Part shown: positions 51,718 through 59,942 of the stretch, piece by piece
Numbering within the stretch: the first letter of the stretch is position 1
How the letters are laid out: every line of letters begins with the position of its first letter
Source of the DNA: a virus
Length of the DNA stretch: 64,000 bases
Virus record (IMG/VR): IMGVR_UViG_3300027985_000918
Location: 310,001-374,000 of that record
Strand: one strand, 5' to 3'
Translations under genes and position numbers: made by a program
The notes under the pieces: generated by a model
What the model saw: only the letters and a program-made list of their open reading frames with translations
Database searches by the model: none
Told to the model about the DNA's origin: nothing

Positions 51718-52356
51718 TCACTCCCCATCCCGCAGGAGTGGGGCCAGGTGCTGCCGGAGTTCGGGAACCTCGGCTGCGAGCTTCTTTAGGTCGGCCTCCA
51801 AAGAAGCTCGGTGCCCGCTCCGATGTGCCGCATTGACGATGTCGTCAATCTGGTCCACCACCTGCTGGGCACGGTCAGCCAGGGCCACCGCCACGGGGCG
51901 GATCTTCTTTTCAAGCAGGGTAGGGGCCTCGATGTAGTGGCTCCCGAACCTCTCCAGACCCTTGAGCTGGCTCTGAACACTCTTGATGGCGTCCACTACG
52001 GACTTCACGTCAATGAACTGGGAGAAGCTCTTGTCGTTCTGGATCAGCTCGTATGCCTGGACGTAGGGGTCATCCCCAATATTTGCCGCCTTGTCCCTCA
52101 TTGCGAATCTCCGCTCGTTCAGCTTAACCTTGGCCCAAACCGCACCTGCGTGTCGGATGAACTTCTCTGCCGTGGATTTGTCCGGAAACCTCAGAGGGTC
52201 CCTCTGATTGTTGGTCGGAGACAACCAGGCCCCTTGGGCATCCCGGATGTACCAGCTCCGGGGGGTACTGATACCAACGGGAACCGCCTCGTAAGGTCCC
52301 GGGAAAGTGTACTTTTTGATCAGGTCGTAAACCCGCTGGATCTCAGGAGTAGCCAT
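51718..52356 (-). CDS. Virion-type protein with C-terminal KLA motif
   Basis: 212 residues from the ATG at 52356 (TGATATG overlap with upstream stop). The C-terminus DLKKLAAEVPELRQHLAPLLR matches the motif at 50456 and 54141, here at the opposite end. The central part is helical. No enzymatic motif. Confidence 0.65.
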   Translation of the reverse strand: MATPEIQRVYDLIKKYTFPGPYEAVPVGISTPRSWYIRDAQGAWLSPTNNQRDPLRFPDKSTAEKFIRHAGAVWAKVKLNERRFAMRDKAANIGDDPYVQAYELIQNDKSFSQFIDVKSVVDAIKSVQSQLKGLERFGSHYIEAPTLLEKKIRPVAVALADRAQQVVDQIDDIVNAAHRSGHRASLEADLKKLAAEVPELRQHLAPLLRDGE

Positions 52357-52357
52357 A

Positions 52358-53041
52358 TCACACCACCACGTCGTAGCCAACATCAACGGTTTCGGCTGGC
52401 TGCAGCTCGATGCCGAGGGCAACCGTGAACCCGGTCTTGGTCTTACTGGTGACCCTAACGGGAAAAAACCCTGAAGGCTCCAGAAGAACCCGGTAAGTCG
52501 CCGTCGGGAGAGCCGACGTGAATGTCACCGTTTTTGAGCTATTGTCCGCCTGAGCGAACGTCAGAGTTCCCCCCAGAGCGCTCGCTGCAGATGTCGAGAC
52601 CAGAATCGCCCAGTCCACATCCTTCTCATCCCCGACAGCCCCGTAAGTTGAAGGGGCCACCAAGAGGAAGGACGTGATGGTCTTGTTCTCGACCCGCATG
52701 GGGGTTCCGTCGGGGGTTGTTACCTGAACCCGGTAATCGGTGTTGTTCAGAAGCCCGGGGGCCACCGCTACCGTGCGGGAGGCCTGCCCGTTGAACGTCT
52801 CAGTGCCGCTGGTCACGGACGACTCGGTGGTCAGGAGCTGGGCCAGATCCACCGAGTCGTACATGTCCTGGAGGACCTCTTCGGGCACCCCCGTCATCGA
52901 GTCTGTAATCAGCCCCCGAGGCCCACGAATATTGCGAACCGACGATGCGGACTGCTCATTGATGACGATGTCCCACACGTACTCCTGTCCCCCTCGGGAG
53001 GACTTGTATGTGAGGACTGTCTGGACTCGGGAGAGGGCCAC
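52358..53041 (-). CDS. Beta-rich tail protein
   Basis: 227 residues from a GTG with the canonical GGAGGTGATCT upstream. Beta-rich, with repeated short strands (TVTFTSALPTATYRVLLEP) and the C-terminal AETVDVGYDVVV, an end I know from phage tail-fibre-like proteins. No motif for catalysis. Part of the operon with the beta-helix gene. Confidence 0.68.
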   Translation of the reverse strand: MALSRVQTVLTYKSSRGGQEYVWDIVINEQSASSVRNIRGPRGLITDSMTGVPEEVLQDMYDSVDLAQLLTTESSVTSGTETFNGQASRTVAVAPGLLNNTDYRVQVTTPDGTPMRVENKTITSFLLVAPSTYGAVGDEKDVDWAILVSTSAASALGGTLTFAQADNSSKTVTFTSALPTATYRVLLEPSGFFPVRVTSKTKTGFTVALGIELQPAETVDVGYDVVV

Positions 53042-53055
53042 AGATCACCTCCGGC

Positions 53056-54141
53056 TCAGCTCCAGACCGAGAACTGGTACTTGTACTTGATGCCGCCCTG
53101 GTCCATCTTCGCCTGGAGCTGCTTCCCCGTCATGCGCTTGATGTCGTCCTGGTTGGCCTTGGCCCACAGGAACATCTTGCGGGCGCCCGCAGGACTGGTA
53201 CTCACCAACTTGGTGTAGTGGGGGTCTCCACCGAAGGCGTACTCATCAAGCTGCTTGTCGGTGTAGCCATTGTTGAGGGTGACGTCGAACGAGGTCCACT
53301 CAGCCTTGATATAGAACTCATCCTTCGCCTTGATCTCGACGGGGGCATAGTCCACCGGCTCAACCTGGAGGTAGTTGACATCCTCTTCTTTAGGCATCCA
53401 ACGACCCGTGAGGGACTGGGAAACCCAATCGGGGTACTCCAAACCCTCTTTATCCAGATCCTTGAACGCCTTCTCGATGGCCTTCTTGAGGCCAGCAGCA
53501 GAGGCTTCGGCGGTCTGGGAGGCGTTGGGCTTCCAGTCCCGCTCCAGGTTCTCGATCATGAAGTAGTCGTAGATCTTCCCCAACGGTCCCGTCCCGTTGA
53601 GACTCTGGATCTGACCACCAATGCCAAACGTGAACCGCTTGAGGCTCCGCTTACCCTTCTGGGGCAGTTCCTCGATGACGACGTAGTGCCGGGGGTGCCC
53701 GGAGATACGGATACGGGTCTTGTCGCCGACGAGAATCTTGTCCCACTTCTCACGGGCGATTCGAGCAGCGGCCCACCGCCCCATGAAGTCCTCATCGGCC
53801 CTGGCTCCCTCAAACTCCCGCCATGCCTGCTCGGCAGCCTTGCCGGTCAGAATGCTCTTGGTCTGGGGGTAGTAGAGGACCCGGTCACCCGCCCGGAAAG
53901 GGATTCCCTTCTCATCCACGCCGGGGCGCCGGGCGTTGATCCAGCGGGGGTCTCCCCCCTGACCACGGCTCCGGCCGGACCAGCCGGCCGACTTATCGTC
54001 GTTGCCCTCAACATACCCGAGCCCCGGGTCCTCCGCTGACTCCACGTTGAGGTGGGCGTGCTTCCGAAGGAGAGGAACCAGGTGCTTGCGGATGGACGGC
54101 ACGTCCACTGCCAACTTGCTCAGCTTGCTGTAGAGATTCAT
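53056..54141 (-). CDS. Virion-type protein with N-terminal KLA motif
   Basis: 361 residues. Starts LYSKLSKLAVDVPSIRKHLVPLLRK, the KLA motif. Residues 55-75 are Gly/Asp-rich and disordered; then alpha/beta with aromatic clusters (RHYVVIEELPQKGKRSLKRFTFG, IYDYFMIENLERDW). Function not assigned. Preceded by a 31-base gap. Confidence 0.65.
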   Translation of the reverse strand: MNLYSKLSKLAVDVPSIRKHLVPLLRKHAHLNVESAEDPGLGYVEGNDDKSAGWSGRSRGQGGDPRWINARRPGVDEKGIPFRAGDRVLYYPQTKSILTGKAAEQAWREFEGARADEDFMGRWAAARIAREKWDKILVGDKTRIRISGHPRHYVVIEELPQKGKRSLKRFTFGIGGQIQSLNGTGPLGKIYDYFMIENLERDWKPNASQTAEASAAGLKKAIEKAFKDLDKEGLEYPDWVSQSLTGRWMPKEEDVNYLQVEPVDYAPVEIKAKDEFYIKAEWTSFDVTLNNGYTDKQLDEYAFGGDPHYTKLVSTSPAGARKMFLWAKANQDDIKRMTGKQLQAKMDQGGIKYKYQFSVWS

Positions 54142-54172
54142 GTTGTTACCTGCCTGGAACTACTGGGTTAGG

Positions 54173-54481
54173 TTACCAAACCCCTGTTGTCTCAAAACCC
54201 CGCCTCTCGAACCAGCTCTGAAGAGACAGCATAGCTTCCCGATTCGAGGACCACAGAGTCACACAGTCGAAACTCTCTCGGATGCCGAGGTCTGGGATGG
54301 TAGGCACCCCCGCCATCGCCACCTTGCCATCTCTCTGGGATCGGAGCAGCCCGGGGATGTAGCGGTAATCCTTCGCCCCGTACAAGACCGAGAATCGAAA
54401 CTCAGCGGTGGCGATGCGGCTGACCCACCTCCGGGCCACTCGCCTTGCCATGACGATCCTCTTCTCGTTATCCTGGGACAT
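54173..54481 (-). CDS. Small protein with RVA motif
   Basis: 102 residues. ARRVARRWVSRIATAEFRF near the N-terminus is a strong RVA-family element. The C-terminal part is alpha/beta with Trp and Arg. First gene of the tail operon, after a TATA-type motif. Confidence 0.65.
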   Translation of the reverse strand: MSQDNEKRIVMARRVARRWVSRIATAEFRFSVLYGAKDYRYIPGLLRSQRDGKVAMAGVPTIPDLGIRESFDCVTLWSSNREAMLSLQSWFERRGFETTGVW

Positions 54482-54527
54482 GCTGCTCCTACGGTAAAAC
54501 CGGGGCTTTGCTCTACCGATAGCCTCA

Positions 54528-54534
54528 CATAGGC
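54528..54534 (-). promoter_or_regulatory. Candidate TATA-type promoter motif
   Basis: Minus strand GCCTATG, 47 bases upstream of the ATG at 54481, in a 72-base gap after the sigma-like gene. Confidence 0.4.
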
Positions 54535-54553
54535 GATCTACCGGGGAGCCGCT

Positions 54554-55180
54554 TCAGTCCAGAATAAGCGGAAGGGGAAACAGCCGCTCGCCGGATCGGC
54601 GGACTTCTCGGAGGATGTTCAGGTTGGCGGCGATGAACTCAAACAACCGGATGTACAGGTCGTAAGTGTCGGTCTTGGGACCACCCAGCTTGACGGCCTC
54701 CTGAAGGTGCTTGATGGTCCGCAGGAACCGATGTCGGACCAAACCCTGGGTAACCCCAAGCTGTTTGGCGACTTCCGACTGGCAGGTGGTCTTCCACATG
54801 CCAAGCATAATCTGGACATCCAGATCATTGCCCAGGAACCCCTGGAGATCTGCCAGAAGGGTTTCCTCTTCGACACGGGGGAGCTGGAATAGAAACTGGA
54901 TGCGGGCGGTCGCCCTCTGGAGACGATAGTGAACTGTGGGCTGGGAGCACTCAAACAGCCCGGCGATCTCCGTTTGCTTGAGCTTTTTGAAGAAGTACAG
55001 ATCCACGAAGTCTGCTTCCAATGGAGGCAGGAACTCCATGTACTCCTTGACCACCTCAATCTGAGCCAGATCCTCGTCGGAGGGTTCGGTGAAGATGGAG
55101 TCCAGGAACCCCATCCCATCTTCGATAGAGAACCTGGTCTCGATGTCGCTAGGATCGATCATGTGTCCTGTCCAAGCCAT
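54554..55180 (-). CDS. Sigma-factor-like transcription protein with two helix-turn-helix units
   Basis: 208 residues from the ATG at 55180 (GGGAG 5 bases upstream); an upstream extension to 55270 lacks an SD. Residues about 50-95 (LPPLEADFVDLYFFKKLKQT ... PTVHYRLQRATARI) match sigma70 region 4: LxxxExxxxxLYFFxxLxxxEIA...S.ptv..RlqRA. A second HTH (SEVAKQLGVTQGLVRHRFLR) follows. No region 2 aromatic/basic set is visible, so it may be a compact phage sigma or a regulator using the region 4 fold. Upstream of a NusG-like gene. Confidence 0.72.
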   Translation of the reverse strand: MAWTGHMIDPSDIETRFSIEDGMGFLDSIFTEPSDEDLAQIEVVKEYMEFLPPLEADFVDLYFFKKLKQTEIAGLFECSQPTVHYRLQRATARIQFLFQLPRVEEETLLADLQGFLGNDLDVQIMLGMWKTTCQSEVAKQLGVTQGLVRHRFLRTIKHLQEAVKLGGPKTDTYDLYIRLFEFIAANLNILREVRRSGERLFPLPLILD

Positions 55181-55275
55181 GCGTGCTCCCCGGCTAAACC
55201 CCCAAGAAGGGCTTTCTGCACAGCTCAAACAGACCAACCGACCTTCCAACCATACCCGACAACCGGGCACTGGCC

Positions 55276-55821
55276 CTATGCCGGGGCGGGCTCCAGTTGC
55301 TCCAGGAAGATTCGAGGGATGGAGGCAATACGTCGCCAGGACCTCAGCTCAAACTCAATGTACGCATTGTCTCCGTCGAGACCGATGACTTTCCCACTCA
55401 TACTGCGGAACTTCCCCTCCATGACCGTCACCACCGAACCGATCTCCACCTCTGCGGCGATCATCTGTTGGAGCTGACGTCGTAGGGATTCGATTTCCGA
55501 ATCGGGGAGGACGGAGAGGGTTCTCATACGGTGAGGGCCGGATGTGGTAGACATCACGGAGGAGACATAGGGACGTCTCTCCAGGGCAAAGTACGTGGCC
55601 TCAGGGAGCCCCGAGGCCACGAACACATAGCCCTCCATCAAGTGGATGGTGATGACCTTGGACTGCTTCCGGTAGATAGCCGTGGGGATGAAGATGGGGA
55701 AGTCCGCATCGACGCCGAGGTCCATCCTCAAACAGGTACTGAGGATTCCTTCCTCAACCTTCTGCTCACCAAGCCGACTCAGCTCAATGGCGATCCAAGT
55801 TGTCCCATCCCGTGTGTCCAC
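55276..55821 (-). CDS. NusG/RfaH-like transcription elongation factor
   Basis: 181 residues from a GTG inside the end of the clamp loader gene (38-base overlap). N-terminal NGN pattern: TWIAIELSRLGEQKVEEG ... FIPTAIYRKQ ... HLMEGYVFVAS; C-terminal KOW pattern: EIGSVVTVMEGKFRSMSGKVIGLDGDNAYIEF. NusG-type proteins bind RNA polymerase and promote processivity or antitermination. No SD is clear at the GTG. Neighbouring sigma-like gene suggests a phage transcription module. Confidence 0.82.
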   Translation of the reverse strand: MDTRDGTTWIAIELSRLGEQKVEEGILSTCLRMDLGVDADFPIFIPTAIYRKQSKVITIHLMEGYVFVASGLPEATYFALERRPYVSSVMSTTSGPHRMRTLSVLPDSEIESLRRQLQQMIAAEVEIGSVVTVMEGKFRSMSGKVIGLDGDNAYIEFELRSWRRIASIPRIFLEQLEPAPA

Positions 55822-57256
55822 CTGCGGCTACCCCGTCAAGTTCGACGATTCGCAGTGCAAGAAGCCGGGCGAACAGCATTGCATCAAAGGACGAAAGTTT
55901 CCCCGATGGCGAAGTTTGGCCTTGGGTTCCCTTGCTCTTCTTTGCGACAGCACGGTAGTCTACGTGAACTCCGTTCCCGGTCAACTCCGAAAGTTTACCG
56001 GGCCGTTCAGAACTTTTAGCAGATTTGTGGTGAGTTTGGGAAGTTTCTTCTTCCCGCACAGGAGCCGGGGCTTGGGCTGAAGGCTGCGGAACCCCAGTAA
56101 TCATGGCCTGGGGGATTCCCACGGGAACCTGCTGGACGATCACCGTAGGAACCCCAGAACCAACCACCCCGTGATGCAATGAAGCCAGATCGCACTTGAG
56201 CATCGCCCCCGAAGGTCTCCCGGGTCGGGAAGCCAGTCGGCTGGCATACCCCATGAGGACCTCGCCCCTCTTCGCCACCTCAGCGATCTTCTCAGGCTTC
56301 CAGTACACCACCGGACGGGGACCTCCCAGGTACACCTGATAGGCCAGCATGCTGGCCTCGGCCAGACGCTGGTAGATGGTGGAAGGGCTGACCCTCTCCA
56401 GCAGAAGGTCTACCGCTTGGTAGGCCATCGAGAGCCCCCAGTTGGGAGAGGGTTCCCCCTGGGGGTTCACCTTGATCCCCAGAGAGTTGATGACCGTCAG
56501 ATACAACCCAATCTGGTCCAAGCGGAGGTACTGGCTGACGTTATCCTCGTTGATGACCCCCAGCATCGAGACCCCCTCGACAGCCTTGAGGGCATCTCGG
56601 ATGTGGCACTCGGTGACAGTGGCGATAGTCGTGAGGGCGTCAAAATCTGCCTCGATCCCCTCCTGCTCGCAGATCTCCTGGAGACGCCTGGAGATCACAT
56701 CGGGGGTCAGAGCCTCTATGACAAAGGCCGGGGCGCACCGGGACAGCACCGTGTCCCGCATCTTCTCCGGCTCAGTGGTGCAGAAGATGCAAACAAGCTG
56801 TTTGTCGTCGCTCCCCGAGACCTTGTCCTCCAACGGCTTCAGGAGGGCATCCAGAGCCTCCTTGCTGAGCTGGTGGGCCTCATCAAACAGGTACACCCTT
56901 CTCTTGCCCGAGAAAGTATCGTACTTGATCTCTTCCTTCAGCCGGTTGATGTCGTCCTTGCCGCTGTTCGTAGCGGCGTCGACCTCGGAGAAGCAGTCCG
57001 AAGAGCCATTATCCAGGATGGACCGGCAGGAGGGGCACTCGTTGCAGGGCCCCCCTTCCTGAGGGTTGTCACACAGCAGAGCCCGAGCCAGGATACGCCC
57101 CAAGGTGGTCTTCCCGGAGCCGAAACCCCCAGCAAAAAGGTACGACTGCTGGAACCCCCTACCAGACGCCACGAAGCGGCGGAGGATGGTCTTGGTCGCC
57201 TCTTGACCCAGAACTTCGTCATAGGATGTGGGGCGGTATTTGAGGTCGAGGCTCAC
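55784..57256 (-). CDS. dnaX: DNA polymerase III gamma/tau-like clamp loader subunit
   Basis: 490 residues. LKYRP start motif, Walker A GGFGSGKT (about 43-50), zinc module C...CNECPSC (four Cys), Walker B VYLFDEAHQ, sensor SRC (LSRCAPAF). The C-terminal 120 residues are Pro/Ser/Lys-rich and variable. ATP-driven loader of the sliding clamp encoded at 60581. GTG start after AGGAG. Only one loader subunit is visible, so the complex may be simplified or use host parts. Confidence 0.92.
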   Translation of the reverse strand: MSLDLKYRPTSYDEVLGQEATKTILRRFVASGRGFQQSYLFAGGFGSGKTTLGRILARALLCDNPQEGGPCNECPSCRSILDNGSSDCFSEVDAATNSGKDDINRLKEEIKYDTFSGKRRVYLFDEAHQLSKEALDALLKPLEDKVSGSDDKQLVCIFCTTEPEKMRDTVLSRCAPAFVIEALTPDVISRRLQEICEQEGIEADFDALTTIATVTECHIRDALKAVEGVSMLGVINEDNVSQYLRLDQIGLYLTVINSLGIKVNPQGEPSPNWGLSMAYQAVDLLLERVSPSTIYQRLAEASMLAYQVYLGGPRPVVYWKPEKIAEVAKRGEVLMGYASRLASRPGRPSGAMLKCDLASLHHGVVGSGVPTVIVQQVPVGIPQAMITGVPQPSAQAPAPVREEETSQTHHKSAKSSERPGKLSELTGNGVHVDYRAVAKKSKGTQGQTSPSGKLSSFDAMLFARLLALRIVELDGVAAGGHTGWDNLDRH

Positions 57257-57263
57257 GGTGCTC

Positions 57264-57542
57264 CTACCTGCGGATCTCCCAGAGGATCAAGGTACCGTCG
57301 TCTTCCCGAGCAGCCAGGAAAGGGCCGTTCTCCCGGAAGAACACCTTCAAGGTCTCCGGAGTCCACTCCTTCAGGGTTGCCAACCTCTTGTGGCTCTGGT
57401 CGACCTTGCCAGGTCCCTCAGACAGATAGGGGACCGGAGCACAATCCTCCCCGTTGCTGTAGGCATACGGCAAATCCCGGGTCAGGGACTTACGGATCTG
57501 CTCTTCCGAGTTCAGATGGTGGATGACTTCCAAAGGCCACAT
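57264..57542 (-). CDS. Small hypothetical protein
   Basis: 92 residues, alpha/beta. No motif recognised. Four bases before the next gene in the replication operon. Confidence 0.6.
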   Translation of the reverse strand: MWPLEVIHHLNSEEQIRKSLTRDLPYAYSNGEDCAPVPYLSEGPGKVDQSHKRLATLKEWTPETLKVFFRENGPFLAAREDDGTLILWEIRR

Positions 57543-57545
57543 GGC

Positions 57546-58028
57546 TCAGTCCCCTTCGGGATCGTCGTCCCCGAACAGCTCCGTGATGATGTCATCATCG
57601 GGCTTGGCCCCGGAGGTACGCCAGAACCCGTGGCGCTCGACCTCGTCCTTGTAGAAGGCCACGTCGGGAGGTTGAACAAAGAACCTGCACTCACCGCCGG
57701 GCTCCTTCTCCACAGCCCGGCACCCGCAGAGATGATGATCCAGGAGGGCGATCTGCTGCTCTGTGCTGTACTCCTGCCACACGTCGTGACCGAGGGTGAT
57801 GATGAACTTGTAGTCCACCTCTCCCAGAATGCCGAACAGCTTGTTGGCCTTGGAAGTCTTGCCGCTGATCACGGCATCTCCGCTCTTGCTGGCCTTCTCC
57901 TTGAAGATCACGGCGATCTCATCCACGCACACAATCAGGTCAGGGTGGTAGTTTGCCACCAGGTCCTTCAGGGTCTGGTAGACCTCAGGCGGGGCATTCC
58001 AGGTGGTCTGGGTGTTCTCTTCGGACAT
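57546..58028 (-). CDS. Phage metallopeptidase-like protein with degenerate active site
   Basis: 160 residues from the ATG at 58028 (GAGAGGGA upstream). The pattern IAVIFKEKASKSG ... SGKTSKANKLFGILG ... FIITLGHDVWQEYSTEQQIALLDHHLCGC follows the phage metallopeptidase family (PF18894-like), whose usual motif is LLDHELCH. Here it is DHHLCG: the Glu and the second His are replaced. It may have lost protease activity. Embedded in replication genes. Confidence 0.72.
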   Translation of the reverse strand: MSEENTQTTWNAPPEVYQTLKDLVANYHPDLIVCVDEIAVIFKEKASKSGDAVISGKTSKANKLFGILGEVDYKFIITLGHDVWQEYSTEQQIALLDHHLCGCRAVEKEPGGECRFFVQPPDVAFYKDEVERHGFWRTSGAKPDDDIITELFGDDDPEGD

Positions 58029-58042
58029 AGCAATCCCTCTCG

Positions 58043-58822
58043 TCAGTAGGTGATCTCGAAGGCTCTCCTGAGCCCTTCCGGTCCTTGTCGGTCCCACAAC
58101 TCCCCCGGGTCTTTCACCCCGTGGTATGGGACCTGGCGGTTATCAATACCCGCATATGTCAGTTTTCGGAGCGCCCCCCAGCGCTCCTTCCCCGTCTTCT
58201 CGTCCAGGTACCCAAACGTACCCTTCTTCCCATCCTCATCATTGTCGTAGACAACGTGGACGGTAGCCCCCACCCCCATCTGGGTGAGGCGTGCCCCCTG
58301 ACGAGACTTCGTGACAGCGCAGAACCTCTTGAGGAACGCCAGATGGCGGGGGCCCAGGAAGCTCCTTCCGGTCGCCAGGGACACGTCCGAAGAGGGGATG
58401 GCCCACTCCAGAGGGGACGAATCGAAGAACCCCTTGGAGACCCAGACGTCCCCACCGGCCCAGATCTTCTCCATCACCGATGGCCGCATCCCCAACCAGA
58501 TGGGGTTCCAGGCGGCCTCGGGCAAATAGAACTGGCTGGACTTGTACTCCTTGCTCGGGTTGGGGTTCCGGGCCTCGAACCCAATCAAATGACCCCGGGG
58601 GCTATAGAGGGGGATGACGGCCCAGCCGTCAATCCACTCGCCTCGGCCCTCAGGGCCATAGCGGTGCTTCCACGCTGGATCGTCGTGGGGAGTCTTGAGG
58701 GGGCTCCAGGTTTTGATGCCCAGCTCTGCGATGGTGGTTTCCCGAGCCCCCCGCCCAAGGAGATAGCCCTCGATGTCCTCGGACAGCTCTAGCCTACTTA
58801 GGGCGGTCTCCAGAAACGACAC
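58043..58822 (-). CDS. DnaG-like primase (TOPRIM domain)
   Basis: 259 residues from a GTG at 58822 with GGGAGG 5 bases upstream; a longer frame to 58936 would run through the upstream gene. The middle shows WAVIPLYSPRGHLIGFEARN and the TOPRIM part VWVSKGFFDSSPLEW and VVYDNDEDGKKG (the DxDxxG metal motif). The usual Glu of the first TOPRIM motif reads Lys. Primes DNA synthesis with the helicase presumably encoded outside. Zinc finger not seen. Confidence 0.75.
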   Translation of the reverse strand: MSFLETALSRLELSEDIEGYLLGRGARETTIAELGIKTWSPLKTPHDDPAWKHRYGPEGRGEWIDGWAVIPLYSPRGHLIGFEARNPNPSKEYKSSQFYLPEAAWNPIWLGMRPSVMEKIWAGGDVWVSKGFFDSSPLEWAIPSSDVSLATGRSFLGPRHLAFLKRFCAVTKSRQGARLTQMGVGATVHVVYDNDEDGKKGTFGYLDEKTGKERWGALRKLTYAGIDNRQVPYHGVKDPGELWDRQGPEGLRRAFEITY

Positions 58823-59360
58823 TTGGTCCTCCCGTGGCGATGGCAATTCCTCGGGCGGGGTTGTGGACCACCGCCACCAGGTCCCCTCGGGATACCCTTC
58901 CCCAGCCTCCGACGAACTCCCTATCCCGGGGAACAACCACTACGGTCCCCTGGGGGACCCAAGGGGCCTTGGAGACGGGGGTACCATCACTGAGAGTGAT
59001 GTCCAGCTCCATGGACGTGATCGCTTCAACCTCCCCCAGCTCATACAGGCGGACGTGCTGAAGAGCAGCCTTGATGCCCTCACTGGACAAGGGGTGGATG
59101 TTCCCCCAGTCGTACTCCCTACCCGCCCCCACAACAGCCAGCACCACCTCATGGAAAAGCTGATCTGCCGATGTGTCCAGGCGGAAGGCGGCATTCACCG
59201 TGTTGTCCTGGGAGCACTGAGGAATCCAAACCAGGCTCCGGCTGGCGGTTACCAGGTAGGGTCCAGTCTCCGGGTTGACATGAAAAGTCAAGATCCCCAC
59301 CCGCCCCTCAGGCGGGAGGTCCTTCTTGGCGAATCGAATGCGGTGTAGAAGGTTGCTCAT
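58794..59360 (-). CDS. Hypothetical protein of the replication operon
   Basis: 188 residues from the ATG at 59360 (ATGA overlap with the upstream stop). Alpha/beta with FHEVVLAVVGAGREYDWG and a C-terminal GTVVVVPRD. Overlaps the primase start by 29 bases. No known motif. Confidence 0.62.
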   Translation of the reverse strand: MSNLLHRIRFAKKDLPPEGRVGILTFHVNPETGPYLVTASRSLVWIPQCSQDNTVNAAFRLDTSADQLFHEVVLAVVGAGREYDWGNIHPLSSEGIKAALQHVRLYELGEVEAITSMELDITLSDGTPVSKAPWVPQGTVVVVPRDREFVGGWGRVSRGDLVAVVHNPARGIAIATGGPSVVSGDRPK

Positions 59361-59911
59361 CGAAACCAGTTCCATGGCCAGGCGGGGTGATCCCAGGAAG
59401 ACCTCACAATCGGGTCTGCTGGAGGTTCCCCTTCCTCGTCATCCTCATCCCCAGTGCTGCTCTTAGAACCCCCTTCAGAGGGGGTCTCCGACTCCATTGG
59501 AGGAGGCTCAGGGAGGTCATCCCCCAGAACCCACATCAATGCCGAAGCCACTGGGAACTCGGGGTGTTTTTCTCCCCTCCGAGACCCGATCACCAGATCT
59601 CGGTAGTCCTCTGCGAACTGAGCCCTGATCTCGTCCTTGGTCTGGCGGGAAATCCAGAAAGGGCATTCCCTTGCCAAATCGACACCCCCGTGCATCTCGT
59701 CACAAATCCACCCACCTCGGTCATGGTGAATACACACCGCTGGCGACGCTGCGGGCCTGCTCCGTCCCGGGTCGTCGGGCTCGATGTGGTAGGGCTTCCG
59801 GTTGAAACCACAGGTATCCGGCTTCTGCTTGAAGTTGTCCTTCATCCGCCGCTGGAGCTTACGGTAGAGGACCTGCTTGAGCTTCTGACGGATCTGTCCT
59901 TCGGTCTTCAT
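59357..59911 (-). CDS. Hypothetical protein with Cys/His residues
   Basis: 184 residues from the ATG at 59911 (GGGGAGG upstream). Basic helical start (RQKLKQVLYRKLQRRMKD), then CGFNRKPYHIEPDDPG, AVCIHHDRGGWICDEMHGG, ECPFW, a possible zinc site (C..H..C..H..C), and an acidic tail (TGDEDDEEGEP). Could bind nucleic acid. Between SMC-half gene and primase. Confidence 0.6.
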   Translation of the reverse strand: MKTEGQIRQKLKQVLYRKLQRRMKDNFKQKPDTCGFNRKPYHIEPDDPGRSRPAASPAVCIHHDRGGWICDEMHGGVDLARECPFWISRQTKDEIRAQFAEDYRDLVIGSRRGEKHPEFPVASALMWVLGDDLPEPPPMESETPSEGGSKSSTGDEDDEEGEPPADPIVRSSWDHPAWPWNWFR

Positions 59912-59942
59912 AGGTGTCCTCCCCGGCTCTCGGGCCGTCTTG

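Noticed and set aside
54160-54185. GGTAACCTAACCC near 54170 as another copy of the GTTACC operator
   Set aside because: Only six bases match and there is no inverted repeat; chance in GC-rich sequence.
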